Counted from the first letter of the stretch, positions 19,908 through 29,324 are shown. The stretch is 32,672 nucleotides of DNA from Triparma columacea (GCA_030267965.1 BRYA01001490.1:1-32672), one strand, 5' to 3'. The notes: generated by a model not told the origin, from the sequence alone. Program-made: numbers and translations.

Positions 19908-20693
19908 TTAAGCCTTTCCCTCCTTCTCGAGCTCGCTGAAGATCATGGGCTCGCTCCTGAGCAGCTGCTCTACGTAAAACTCGCTGAGCTCCAAAGGATA
20001 CACGCCGACCAGCCCCTTGCCTCCCTTTTGAGCAGCGTAGTAGACTTCGATCGACCGCTTCTTATCCAGGTCATCCACCACATCGACCATTCTCTCAACG
20101 ACGTGCTCCTCGACATACTCCTCATCTCCGATTAGAAGGACCTTATAGCGAGGAGCGTCCTCAGTCTGCGAGCGGGGAATTGGAGGGGGGGGGGGGCGTC
20201 AGCGACGCTGTTGGGGGGGGAGGGAGAGCATTCGAAGAATTTCTACTCTAGTCCCATCCTCCTCACTCTCACCTCTATCTCCCCCCTAGTCTTTGGCTCG
20301 GCAGTCTTGGCCTTGGGGGCAGCTGGACCGGGCGCCACAGTCTTTGATTTGAGCGTGACTTTCTGCTTGAGCGCGGGTCCAGCAGGCGCTGCAAAAAGTC
20401 TTGTGGGGCTGGAGTGGAGAGGAGGGTGCGAAGGGAAGAAAGCAAAGGTGGCTGTGGGTTTTTGGGGGTTCATGGGAGGGGAGAAGTTTTAGGGTGAGAC
20501 GTGGAGGGTACGGAGGTGGGGAGCGAGTGAAGTGAAGAGGGGAAAATGGACATAGTCCGAAGAACTTCACGACATCACCCAGCGGAAGAATTCCTCAAAA
20601 ATGTTATTAAAGCCTTAGTGGGGTATATGTGTGTAACTCACCTGATGAAGATATTGAGAGGAGCACGGTGAGGAGTGTGATTGCGGCTCTCAT
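19908..20693 (-). CDS. ClpS-like Clp protease adaptor, plastid-targeted, altered substrate pocket
   Basis: Three minus-strand exons: 20642-20693, 20273-20451, 19908-20165, giving 162 aa. The first exon is a signal peptide (MRAAITLLTVLLSISSS) joined to ATFAFFP, recreating the Phe-type plastid cleavage motif; the join is in frame and chosen over a second acceptor at about 20411, which breaks the frame. A Pro/Ala/Lys-rich linker follows. The last 85 residues align along their whole length with ClpS: YKVLLIGDEEYVEE, then GKGLVGVYPLELSEFYVEQL, then EKE near the end. ClpS delivers proteins with N-degrons to the ClpAP/ClpC protease. The pocket residues differ: the usual Asn-Asp pair reads Gly-Asp and the His of the VHYQGK segment is Gln (AQKGGKG). 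It may bind something else or need no N-degron. Confidence 0.65.
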
Positions 20694-21006
20694 GCTTGGA
20701 AGTGCTTTTTTTGGAAAATGGAAAATGGTTTGACATTTTTTTGGGTGAGTTGGGGTTTCAAGGGTAGTTATCGAAAACGGGACCACGATCTTCGCGTATC
20801 ATAGCTTATCAAATGCGTAGAGGCGCTCATTTGTGAGATTAGATCTATCCTTTAACCCAAATCCAAAGTCAAGTCCAACTTCGACTAGCATCAGCGGAGG
20901 CTGTTCTCTGGGAAACGCCTCATTTCGTCGTCCAAATACCATTATCAATTTTCTCACCTTCGCACTCCCCACACATATTCCGCGTATCTTCTTGTTGCAG
21001 CTTTAA
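20694..21006. other. Divergent intergenic region
   Basis: 313 bp between two plastid-protein genes transcribed away from each other. It must hold both promoters. No repeat, RNA gene or clear TATA box is visible; the right end is a C/T-rich leader followed by TGCAG. Confidence 0.4.
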
Positions 21007-21678
21007 ATGATGAAGTTTCTTCTCCTCACCTCCCTGCTCTCGGGTGCTTCAGCCTTCACCGCGCCTACATCTTTCGTCACTGCCAGGAGTTCGCCCCTAA
21101 CCCCCCTTCGTATGTCTGCTGTGTCTGATGATGGCATGGGGGGGATTTACGATGATCTTGGTTTCAAGCAGGAGGAGATGGCCATAGGTGAGTTAGGGGG
21201 GTGGTGGTGGTGGGATTAGGGGGGGGGGATCAAGGTTGGGTCAAGGTTGCAAACCAAGCTTAACCCCATCTACCTCTCCGTCAACCTACACACACACGTC
21301 TCAATTGTAGGTCTTTCTCCATTGAGAGTCATGGAACACTTAGGAACAAAGGATGATATTGTCGCCAAGTTCCTCAAGGACAACAAAAAGTTTGACGAGG
21401 CCCGTGCAGAGGAGGAGGTAATGAAGTTCATGCTCGACAGGGAAATGGTCGAGAAGTACATTGACTGGGAAGTAAAAAAGAAAGAACCAGACTTCCAGAG
21501 GAATGCCAGGCAGGAAAACTTCTCAGACCCAAAGGTCGTCGGACTCTACGCTGCGTGGCTCATCGGAGGTGCAGGGATTGCCTACTTCAAGAACGTCATA
21601 GCTGCACCGAAATACGCAAGCGGCGAGTGGGAGACGATTCATATCCCCGTTCCGGATTGGTTCCCAGGCCAGGGTTAG
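21007..21678 (+). CDS. Unknown plastid protein with one membrane segment
   Basis: Two exons, 21007-21187 and 21311-21678 (intron 123 nt; donor ATAG|GTGAGTT, acceptor TTGTAG|GTCTTT), 182 aa. The start MMKFLLLTSLLSGASAF|TAPTSFV is a textbook diatom-type bipartite plastid signal with the ASAF-AP motif. The mature part begins after a Ser/Arg-rich transit region with MGGIYDDLGFKQEEMAIGLSPLRVMEHLG, has a charged helical middle (AEEEVMKFMLDREMVEKYIDWEVKKKEPDF) and one transmembrane helix (VVGLYAAWLIGGAGIAYF), then a ~30-residue tail with PAP-like spacing ending WFPGQG. This shape fits a thylakoid or envelope small subunit, for example an accessory photosystem protein, but I do not recognise the family. 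Confidence 0.72.
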
Positions 21679-21740
21679 GATTTGTGAAACTGTTGTGTGA
21701 ACCCGGGAGAGGAGAGAAGGCTGTTCAAACACTGATTTAC

Positions 21741-22260
21741 ATTCGAAATTGAGCGGTTAGTTTTCTTTTTTACTTCGTCAACATGTGAAACATTCGAGAC
21801 ACGAATTTTAAATTTTTCAATTCAGATGATAACGATCAAAAATTAAAATTTGAATCTTTGAATCACTTAATCAAAAGAATTACGAGATTCACGACCCAAA
21901 AACCAAAAAACAGAAGTCATGTATTTGAAACTAAATCTTTGAAATTTGATATATTTTTATAGAAGATCATTTTATTCAATTTATAATTATGTAGATTTTT
22001 GGATTACTTTGAAATCAAAAACATTATCTACTAAATTCAAAAAAACTTGAATAAATTACAATCTGCTCTTGAAGACACTCAATGTATAATTAATCATTGA
22101 TTAGTACAAAATTATTTCCAAAAAGAATGAGGGCAGATAATTCGGACAGAAAATTTTGGAAATTTTGATAAATTTTGCAGTTTGTCTGTTTTGACACACA
22201 CAACATATTTAGAGGTCTATAGCGCTACCAAATTCGACACTCATCCTCTTAAGAATCCAA
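21741..22260. other. Low-GC island in a gene-free gap
   Basis: Hand count over 21781-22200 gives 104 G or C in 420 bases, about 25%, against a clearly higher GC content in the genes on both sides. The sequence is A/T-rich without a simple repeat unit: short runs such as AATTTTGATAAATTTTG, AAATTTGATATATTTTTAT and TTATAATTATG. No gene or frame is present. The gap from the plastid-protein stop (21678) to the biotin ligase ATG (22451) is the longest between genes to the right of the repeat array. Low-GC stretches of about this length act as centromeres in diatoms, so this is a candidate, but an ordinary AT-rich spacer is equally possible. Confidence 0.7.
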
Positions 22261-22450
22261 ACATTCCACAAATCGTATCTGTAGATGCTCTCAAAGCCCA
22301 AATTTTAATCTGGACCACTCAACGCACACAATCATTTTCCTAATAATCATCTTGGCCACTTTACTCCACGTTCCCCTTTCAGGGGGGCTACTAGTTACAC
22401 CTTTACGTTCCTCTTCCTCTAGGTTCAAATCGTCGCTCTCCTCAAAATCA

Positions 22451-23317
22451 ATGAATTTCCAGTTCTTCGATACCGTCTCGTCCACCCAAGACAAAGCCCG
22501 GAGCCTCCTAGCCTCTCGCGCTTGCTCCCCCCCCTTCGCCGTCTGCGCATCCTCCCAGTCCCTCGGTAGGGGAACGTCCTCCCGCCTTTGGTACTCTCCC
22601 CCCGGTAACCTGTTCCTGACAGTTGCTTTGAGGGCGGCACCGCTTTTTGAGTCGGGGGTACCGGTTACGCTCCTGCCGTTGAAGGTGGGATGCGTTGCTG
22701 CGGAGGCGATAAGGGGACTGCTCCCGGATGAAGGGGAGAGGGCTTTGAAACTCAAGTGGCCGAATGATGTACTTATGGACAGGAAGAAAGTTTCAGGTGT
22801 CCTTATTGAGGTATGTGTGTGTGAGAGAGAGGGGGGAGCTGACGCTGGCTTCTCGGTGGAAGAATGAATGATTCAAAAGCTCGGTAGTGCCTCATCGCTA
22901 AAGCATCGTCCCCCCCTTCCCCCCCCCCCACCTCAGATGGAAGGTGATTGTTTGTTGATAGGCGTAGGCGTGAACGTTAAAACCGCTCCCCCAGTTCCTG
23001 ACTCAGGTCCTAACCTCGGCCGCTCGTCAACCTGCGTCGGTGATTACACTTCCCTCCCCGATGACTGTGGTGAAGTTGTTAAAAAACTCGGTGAGGATAT
23101 CGCGATGAGTTTAGGGTTGTGGTTTGACGAGAAACTCCCAAACGAACCTGGGGATGTTGTTAAGGAGTTCGCGGAGCAGGTGGAGTTCGGGGTAAGGATT
23201 AAAATGAGGGAGGGGGGGTGGGTCGTCCCGATTAGGATTGAGAGGGACGGGCAGCTTCTGGTTAGGGTTGAAGATACCGGGGAGGAAAAGCTGCTATGCT
23301 CGGATTATATGCTCTGA
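22451..23317 (+). CDS. Biotin protein ligase (biotin-[acetyl-CoA-carboxylase] ligase)
   Basis: Two exons, 22451-22810 and 22937-23317 (intron 126 nt, donor GAG|GTATGTG, acceptor after a 20-plus C/T tract, CCTCAG|ATGG), 246 aa from the ATG at 22451. It activates biotin with ATP and attaches it to a lysine of carboxylases such as acetyl-CoA carboxylase. Visible family motifs: FFDTVSSTQDKA at the start, SLGRGTSSRLWYSPPGNLFLT (the adenylate loop, usually GRGRxGR, at residues 39-45), KWPNDVLMDRKKVSGVLIE (102-120, with the catalytic Lys) and CLLIGVGVNV after the join. The open frame continues upstream to about 22352 without an ATG, with an Ser/Arg-rich sequence (LRSSSSRFKSSLSSKS) like a transit peptide, so an upstream first exon in the AT-rich spacer is possible. 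Confidence 0.85.
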
Positions 23318-23771
23318 ATTTTGAAAGCAGCAAGCGTTAAATATGCGTGTGTACACCAGGTGAGTGGCTGCTTACGGAGCGGTATTGTTTTGGTGTTACT
23401 GTGACTGTGATTGTTTTCGACATGAGTAAGCGAATGAGGAGACCTAATGATTTCTGTTCTCTGATATATTACCCCTTTGGGGGTGGTACCTGATGAGTAA
23501 CAATTTATACATTGTTCTAACTGACGTTTTATAATAAAAGGGGTTGTGTGAAGGTGCGGGAAAGGCGTTTGCCCGGTTGTATTTTGAACTTTCGTAGAAC
23601 GTTTTCGCCATTCCTTCTCACACTGGAACCCCCTTCCCCCACCCCCCCAACCAGCGATAGAACGTAAACGAAAGAACAAGCTTTTTAGTCATAGAAAACA
23701 AAGAGGATTCAAATCTTACACCCCTTTTCCCCCCCCTTCCCCCCCACCTTTTGTCCTTTCCTCTCTCTTGT
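23318..23771. other. Convergent intergenic region
   Basis: Between the stops of the biotin ligase (+) and ChlM (-). An AATAAAA at about 23532 could be the polyadenylation signal of the ligase. A stem AACAAT/ATTGTT lies at about 23499-23516. Homopolymer C tracts occur from 23630 to 23750. No gene seen. Confidence 0.4.
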
Positions 23772-25319
23772 TTAAACCTTAACAGCTTCGAGTAGTTTAG
23801 AAAAGTAGAAGTTAGTGCCCGTGAATTCCTCTCTCTCAATCTTAAATCCCGCTTTCTCCATCGCCATCCTAACCTTCTCCTCCTCGTGTAGGTACGCCCT
23901 GGTGGTCTTGGAGGGTCCGGGGAAGAGCTCACCGATCTTCTTTAGACCTACAAACCACCAGGTCTTAGGCGCGAAACTTTGTTGTGGGTGGGGGGGGGGG
24001 GGAGGGGGGGAGTTAGTGAAATCGTAACCCCAAGTAATAGTCCATCCCCCACCCGACCCCCTCCATCTATGAAAATTAATTCGCTCACCTAAAGATAACC
24101 CTCCTGTCCGCAAGTCCACAAAGATGTCCGATCATCCCTTCCATTTGTTCCGTCGGGTAATGGATCGCGACATCAACACACGTTACCGTATCGTAATTAC
24201 CCTCCACGCTCTCGAGGTCACTGGTGTAAAAGTCTGCGGTGGTTATACCGAGGGATGAGGCACGACGGGAGGCCTCGGTAGACATGGAGGATGAGATGTC
24301 ACTGGCACTTACGGTTGCACCCATCTGGGCAAGAGGTATGGCGAGACTGGAGTATAGTATATTACGAAATGGGGTTAGCATGTATTGAGAAAAGTCAAGT
24401 TTTAGTGTTTGCCGCACTGTTCCTCCTTCCCCAAACAAGCAAAACAATGTCTCACCTTCCTACCCCGCATCCGCAGTCGCATACAGTCTTTCCGTTGATG
24501 TCCCCGTCGTCTTTGACCCAGTTTAGGATCTTCTGGATGGTCTGGTCGTGACCGGTTCTGATGTCCAGCTGCACTTTGTTTACTTCATCGCTCTGGGTGT
24601 GTGGGGGAGGGGGGGGGGGAGGGAGAGGTTGGAAAAGGAGAAGGGAGACGTAAATAGATGATGAATTTGAAGGAGTGCATGTGATGCAGTGCATATGTAA
24701 TATGTGATGCAGCGTATATGTGATGAAGCACATGTGTTCCGCAGCGCATATGTTCCGTAGCGCATATCTTCTGCAGCGCATGTGTTCCTTAGCCCACAAT
24801 GTTCCCCTTGTTTCCTTGTCCAATCTCACCTCTGAGTATATCTTATTCCACCTATTGAAGCCTTCAGTGTTGAAGTATTCTCTTACTTCTGTCTGTATAA
24901 GTGTGTTTGTATAGGTGTGTGCGTATAGGTGTGTGCGTAAGGATTTGTGAGTATAAATGTGTGCGTATGAATGCATGGGTTAGGGAAATGTGGGTGTGGG
25001 GATATATTAGCATGGTATTAGTCATGGTATTAGTCATAGCTCGCAAATGAACAGTGTTATAGCCGTGTTATAGGCTTGAATGTCTCATTTTGTTGGAGAA
25101 TGCTTCTTTTGTTGAAGATTTGAGTGTTGAGTCGATGAGCTCATCAGCGTTGATTGTGCTTAAAATGAGCTACATTCAATACTACTACTAATACCTTACC
25201 TTATCATCAACAACATTGTATATAGATGTAGAGGATCTTGTTTTAAATGGTCGAACAAACGCTTGAAAGGAGAAAACAGAGGAAGGGAGGAGGAGGAAGA
25301 GGAGGAGAAGAAGCTTCAT
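23772..25319 (-). CDS. CHLM: Mg-protoporphyrin IX O-methyltransferase
   Basis: Five minus-strand exons: 25200-25319, 24830-24892 (63 nt), 24456-24592, 24089-24346 and 23772-23976, giving 260 aa. It methylates the C13 propionate of Mg-protoporphyrin IX with SAM, a step of chlorophyll synthesis at plastid membranes. The signal peptide MKLLLLLFLLLPSSVFSF|QAF carries the plastid cleavage Phe. Conserved blocks: VREYFNTEGFNRWNKIYSE, VNKVQLDIRTGHDQTIQK, the SAM loop VCDCGCGVGSLAIPLA (98 onward, restored by the exon 3/4 join), ASDISSSM, TCVDVAIHYP, SFAPKTW and GPSKTTRAYLH. The length and every join agree with CHLM of algae and plants. Intron 2 begins GTGAGATTGGACAAG; introns 1 and 2 contain short repeats. 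Divergent from the zinc-finger BMT5-like gene, 247 bp away. Confidence 0.92.
24670..24792. repeat. Degenerate short repeats inside ChlM intron 2
   Basis: Variants of GCAGCGCATATGTTCC recur at 24741, 24757 and 24773 (GCAGCGCATATGTTCC, GTAGCGCATATCTTCT, GCAGCGCATGTGTTCC), with looser copies upstream (GCAGCGTATATGTG, GAAGCACATGTGTTCC). The unit is about 16 bp. Intron 1 has a similar but different set near 24900-24945 (GTATAGGTGTGTGC). These are simple intronic repeats with no sign of function. Confidence 0.75.
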
Positions 25320-25566
25320 GATTTTGTCCTTCAACCCGGAGCCTTTCCTTCTGGACTTTTCATATTTTCTGCCTTTTCTTTTCTTCACCATCCTAAAATA
25401 TTCCACATTTATGATACAATTCCGCACACACAATACATAGACTTCTACTACAACAAAGATTACAAAATAGGTTTCAATAGCTTCAAAAGTGGCTCAAATA
25501 GATTGAAACTGTCAAATATTCCACGCAAAGTGGACACCAAAGGCTCTCTACCCACTAATAGACACC
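25320..25566. promoter_or_regulatory. Divergent promoter region of ChlM and the zinc-finger BMT5-like gene
   Basis: 247 bp separate the two start codons. On the plus strand AAAATATTCCACATTTATGATACAAT is A/T-rich and there are no clear TATA or G-box elements. Inference from gene orientation only. Confidence 0.4.
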
Positions 25567-27027
25567 ATGGACGCACACACGGACACACAAACGGACACAA
25601 ACACGGACACAAACACGGACACACACACCGAACGAATACTACTCGTGGGTGAAGCAGACTTCACCTTCACCCTAGATCTCTGCAGATACCTCTCAACCCT
25701 CCCCTCACCACCACACGTGACAGCCTCCGGCTACGACGACCTAGAGACCGCCCTCCAAAAGTACCCATCCCTAAAGTCCACACTAGAGAAAATAGAAAGA
25801 ACCCAGACTCTCTCAAACAAGCAGAAGAAGCGCAGAGCCCAAGCAGCCCACTCCTCCAAGGGTTCCTCCCCCATTTCCTCCCCCCCCCACTACGATCCTT
25901 CCCTCACCCTCGTTCCCAATCCCGTTTCCTCCCATCTCCTCCATTCCTTCTCGATCCTAACCCCCCCTCCCCTCCCCCCCTTCAATCGTATAATATTCAA
26001 CCACCCACACCTAGGTTACGAGTCCCTCCCCTCCCACCGTCGTTTCCTCTCCCACCTCTTCCACTCAATAACCACCTCCTCCCTCCTCCTACCATCCGGT
26101 TACCTCTACCTAACATTCTTATCCTCTTCCCAAGCTTCAAACTGGTCCGTCATTTCCATCGCCTCTAACTTCGGTTACAGTCTTCTCTCCACCCTTCCCT
26201 TCACACCCCCACCCGTTAATCACGAGTGTTTAAGAGGTAGTAAACCTTCGTACCAACGTCGTCGTGGTTATAAAGGTCGAGGTTTTAAGGCAGCTTCTTC
26301 GGAGAAGGAGGAAAGCGTTACCCTTGTATTCAAAAAGGGGGAGGAGAGGAAGGGAGAAGGGGGGGAGAAACTATGGTGGTGGGGTGAGAAGTGTTCGGGG
26401 GTTAGGGAAGGAGGGAAAGAAATAGAGAATAGATATGTATGCAATGGGTGCGGGAGGACATTTCAGGAGGAGAGGAGCTTGAGATCACACAGGTTAGACT
26501 CCGTCAGGTGCAGGGGGGAGGAGGAGGGGGGGGATAAGGGGGAAGGAGATACTGGTGGGGCGGTTGATTCTGTGCGACAAGAGGTTCAGGTAAATGCGAA
26601 GTCAACCTCTCTTTCGGGATCTTTTAAGTGCCACCGCTGTGGTGACGGTGGTAGGGTTTTCGTTTGTTTGGAGGCTTTGGAGACTCACATAAGGCAGAAG
26701 CACGAGGGGACGTTTAAGACTGAGGAGATGAGACCACACTGGATGCAGGGAGGGAAGAGACGGAGGACGGAGGGGGGGGAGGGGAAGGGGGGGGAGGAGG
26801 AGGAAGGCAGCTGCCGTATCTGCGGGGTGGTATACGGGCCTGGGTTAACGAGGGAGGAACACGAGCAAGAGTTCAGGCTTAGGAAGAACGGGGAGGAGGG
26901 GGGGGAGGAACTTGAACCATACGAGTGCGGGAAGTGCGGGAAGAGGTTCAGGGAGATTAGGAGTTGCAGACAACATGAGAACGACTGTATGAAAGGGAAG
27001 ATGGGGGGGGGGGAAGGAAATACGTGA
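25567..27027 (+). CDS. BMT5-like (DUF2431) methyltransferase domain fused to four C2H2-type zinc fingers
   Basis: Single exon of 486 codons; ATG 25567. It starts with a Thr-Asp repeat (TDTQTDTNTDTNTDTHT) coded by an ACACGGACACAA microsatellite. ERILLVGEADFTFTLDLCRYL is the SAM loop of the BMT5/DUF2431 family; TASGYDDLETALQKYPSLKSTL and FNRIIFNHPHLG (family NFPHxG, here NHPHLG) follow, then GYLYLTFLSS. The NHECLRG...YKGRGFK block fits the end of the domain. The second half is Gly/Glu-rich and has four C2H2-like fingers: YVCNGCGRTFQEERSLRSH, FKCHRCGDGGR...LEALETHIRQKH, CRICGVVYGPGLTREEH and YECGKCGKRFREIRSCRQH. It would methylate a uridine of rRNA, with the fingers as RNA- or protein-binding addition (inference). 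No targeting signal is evident, unlike the paralogue at 8279. Confidence 0.75.
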   Translation: MDAHTDTQTDTNTDTNTDTHTERILLVGEADFTFTLDLCRYLSTLPSPPHVTASGYDDLETALQKYPSLKSTLEKIERTQTLSNKQKKRRAQAAHSSKGSSPISSPPHYDPSLTLVPNPVSSHLLHSFSILTPPPLPPFNRIIFNHPHLGYESLPSHRRFLSHLFHSITTSSLLLPSGYLYLTFLSSSQASNWSVISIASNFGYSLLSTLPFTPPPVNHECLRGSKPSYQRRRGYKGRGFKAASSEKEESVTLVFKKGEERKGEGGEKLWWWGEKCSGVREGGKEIENRYVCNGCGRTFQEERSLRSHRLDSVRCRGEEEGGDKGEGDTGGAVDSVRQEVQVNAKSTSLSGSFKCHRCGDGGRVFVCLEALETHIRQKHEGTFKTEEMRPHWMQGGKRRRTEGGEGKGGEEEEGSCRICGVVYGPGLTREEHEQEFRLRKNGEEGGEELEPYECGKCGKRFREIRSCRQHENDCMKGKMGGGEGNT

Positions 27028-27203
27028 ATTTAACGCACGTGATTTTAACGAATTTATTTAGAAGGAAATTGAAGCTGCGTTTTGAGGCTTGCTGACAGAC
27101 CGCAATCTGAATGCAGTGTATAAATGTAGCTACTGTACCTTTTACTTCTGGGTCAAGCAAAATTTTGGCAAACAAAGAAGTCAGAAAAAGAACAAGGACA
27201 AAA

Positions 27204-28654
27204 ATGGCTGTATTTTCTCTCCATTCGGTACTTTTCTGTTTCGTTGCGAAACTAACAACATCCCTAGATGACCTCATTTGGCTTTCCCCTTTCCTTGCGA
27301 AAGCCACACGTCCCCAGCGGTTAGTGTATTCTCAAATATGTAAGTGAAGCCATTTTCGGGTTCAACGGCTCTCTAAGTTCACTCTTTGGGGATGATGTTG
27401 CTCGTAAAAGACGTACCAAACGGAGTTCAATGACGCATGTTTAAACACATACCCAAACATTGCCACAAACATTGCCAAAAACGTTACCAAAATACGATAT
27501 CTCTCTCCTTGTGCGAGCACTCCACACCTTACTGTCACACCTTACTGCCACACCTTACTGTTAACATTGCGCACTAAAACCATGACACTTAGGCATGTAT
27601 ATACTGCAACACGCCCCCCGTTTACACCCTGTCGCGACAACAACTAACCCACCCTTGCCCCCCCACCATACCAGATTTATCAGTCTGCATCATAGTGACT
27701 ATGTTAGCCTTCTCATTTGCCAACCTCATAACTCTCTTAATCCACAGCACCTCCCCCTCTTCCGACTCTTACTGGAACGCCAACCGTTTCCTGGCCCTCG
27801 CCGCGAGCTTCGGGCTGGCTGTAATGGCGTGGAAGGAGTGGAGGGAGTGGAGGGAGGCTAGGATGGAGAGGAAGAGGGAAGAGATTCGCAGGGAGGCGGG
27901 GGTCGAAATGGGGCCGAGAAGGGGACGTCAAGAGCAGGGGATCGAGTATGAAGATAGGTTCAGCATAGGGGGGGCTGAAGAAAATGATTGGGAGGAGGGG
28001 GGAGGAGCGGAAGGGGTTGGGGTGACGGAGGGGGGGGAGGGTGTGTGGAGGAGGAACGAGGAGTTCGAGGAGGGCGAGCTCGGGAGCACTGGGAGAGGGA
28101 GGACGTCGCCGGAAAGGTACGTTGAGGGGAGCATATTGACAAAGGGCGACAAAGAAAAGGGGGAGAAAAGGGGGTACAAGATGCTGGAGGAGGCAAGCCC
28201 AGGGTTCCAGGGGGGGGAACCCGAGGTTACGGTAGGGGGGGGGCAGGGGGGCGGCGGGATCAAGATCAAGTTCAGCGGGCATTGCGACGTTGAGGGGGGG
28301 GGGGGACTTGGGGGATTGACTGACGACGACACGGACGACGAGGATGTCGAGGCGATGATACGGGAGGCGAGCAAGTCGTACTGGCGGATGTTCACTGTCA
28401 CGATTATGGGAACACTCGATGACATGCTAGTCTTCATTGCCCTGGTCTCGGGAACGGGCAACGAGGAGAGCTCGAAGAGCATCAACGCCTTGAGCCTGCT
28501 TGTGGGGAGCACGGCGGCGGCGGCGTGTGTCGTGGGGGCGAGCCTGGGGCTCAGTAGGGTCAGGTGCTTCAGGAGGGGCATGAAAAAGGTGCCAATGTGG
28601 GGGCTGCTGGCGGGGATAAGCGTTTACGTGCTTATCATTGGGATGATCGAGTAA
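27204..28654 (+). CDS. CadD/LysE-superfamily-like membrane transporter, two-repeat
   Basis: Two exons, 27204-27339 and 27675-28654 (donor ATAT|GTAAGTG, acceptor CCATACCAG|ATTT), giving 371 aa. Start at 27204 is preferred for its strong context (AAAAATGG); an in-frame ATG at 27111 would add 31 residues. Exon 1 is short but carries FCFVAKLTTSLDDLIWLSPFL: the T-x-(L/I)-DD motif that opens CadD-type cation exporters (TNIDDL). After the join comes RLVYSQIYLSVCIIVTMLAFSF, as in CadD's second helix. A long, Gly/Glu-rich loop (about 150 residues) splits the protein. Then a second half repeats the motif (MGTLDDMLVFIALV, residues 291-303) with two further helices at the C-terminus. Members of this superfamily export cadmium or other cations or amino acids; substrate here is unknown. 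A second acceptor nine bases on (ATCAG) would also keep frame. Confidence 0.6.
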
Positions 28655-29324
28655 AGGGAGGTATCAGGAGGGGGGATTGCATTGGAACATTTACACAATG
28701 ACATTTGGGAGGAGAAGACAAAGACAATTGGAAGTGAAGTAAAGGGTTTGCGAACGGGGGGGCTTAGCGTCTCTGTTGAAGAAAAATTGTATGCATTTTT
28801 GACTTCAGCTGCAGCGGCAGTGATCTAAACATTTTCTTTTGTTTATGTAAGTCCCTTCATAAGTCACCAACAAGTTGCTCGCCTTTATAATGACAATACG
28901 ACTAGCCTTGGGCGTTTGTTCCCCCCTGTCACGTCCTGGTACCCATTTTGGTCAAGTTCTCCTCACATGCCTCACTGAGTCGTGTGAGAAGAATTCCACC
29001 AAAATGAGCCTTTCTTCGCGTTTCCATTCATAGTTTTGGCCTTCCTTTGAGTCAATTCTACATACACAGTGGCCTCATTGAGGCCCTGAAGCGTGTACGC
29101 GGCTCAGAAGTCGGTATATGAGTGAAAAAAGTGAAAGCGTTCCTATTGGAGCAGAAGTTCCCAAAAATCTTCTTTATACACCTCACCTTGTGGATTTGAA
29201 CCACTTGACGGGAACACATCGACCCCAAATAACCTTTACATCTTCCTCATCCGTACCCAATCTTTCACCTCACCCAATTTTCTCTCACCCTTCCCTCTCT
29301 CGAACCCAGAAACACAAAATCGCC
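28655..29324. other. Intergenic region with promoter of the subtilisin-like gene
   Basis: 670 bp with no gene I can support. CCTTTATAATGA at about 28881 is a possible TATA element. An in-frame ATG at 29118 would extend the protease by 69 residues (MSEKSESVPIGAEVPK...), but the added sequence ends in a C/T-rich leader-like stretch, so I treat it as 5' UTR. Confidence 0.4.

Noticed and set aside
19842..20135. Plus-strand open frame of 97 codons
   Set aside because: Antisense to the last ClpS-like exon, which has clear family similarity.
20402..20412. Acceptor CTCCAG at about 20411 for ClpS-like exon 2
   Set aside because: It breaks the frame with exon 1; the acceptor at 20452 keeps it and gives a proper plastid cleavage motif.
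23488..23525. CTGATGAG followed by a small hairpin, resembling the core of a hammerhead ribozyme
   Set aside because: The required GAAA box after stem II is missing (CTAACTGACG instead) and no closing stem I/III is seen.
25263..25652. Plus-strand open frame of 129 codons overlapping ChlM exon 1 and the start of the zinc-finger gene
   Set aside because: Antisense to the ChlM signal peptide and then in a different frame of the downstream gene; no features of its own.
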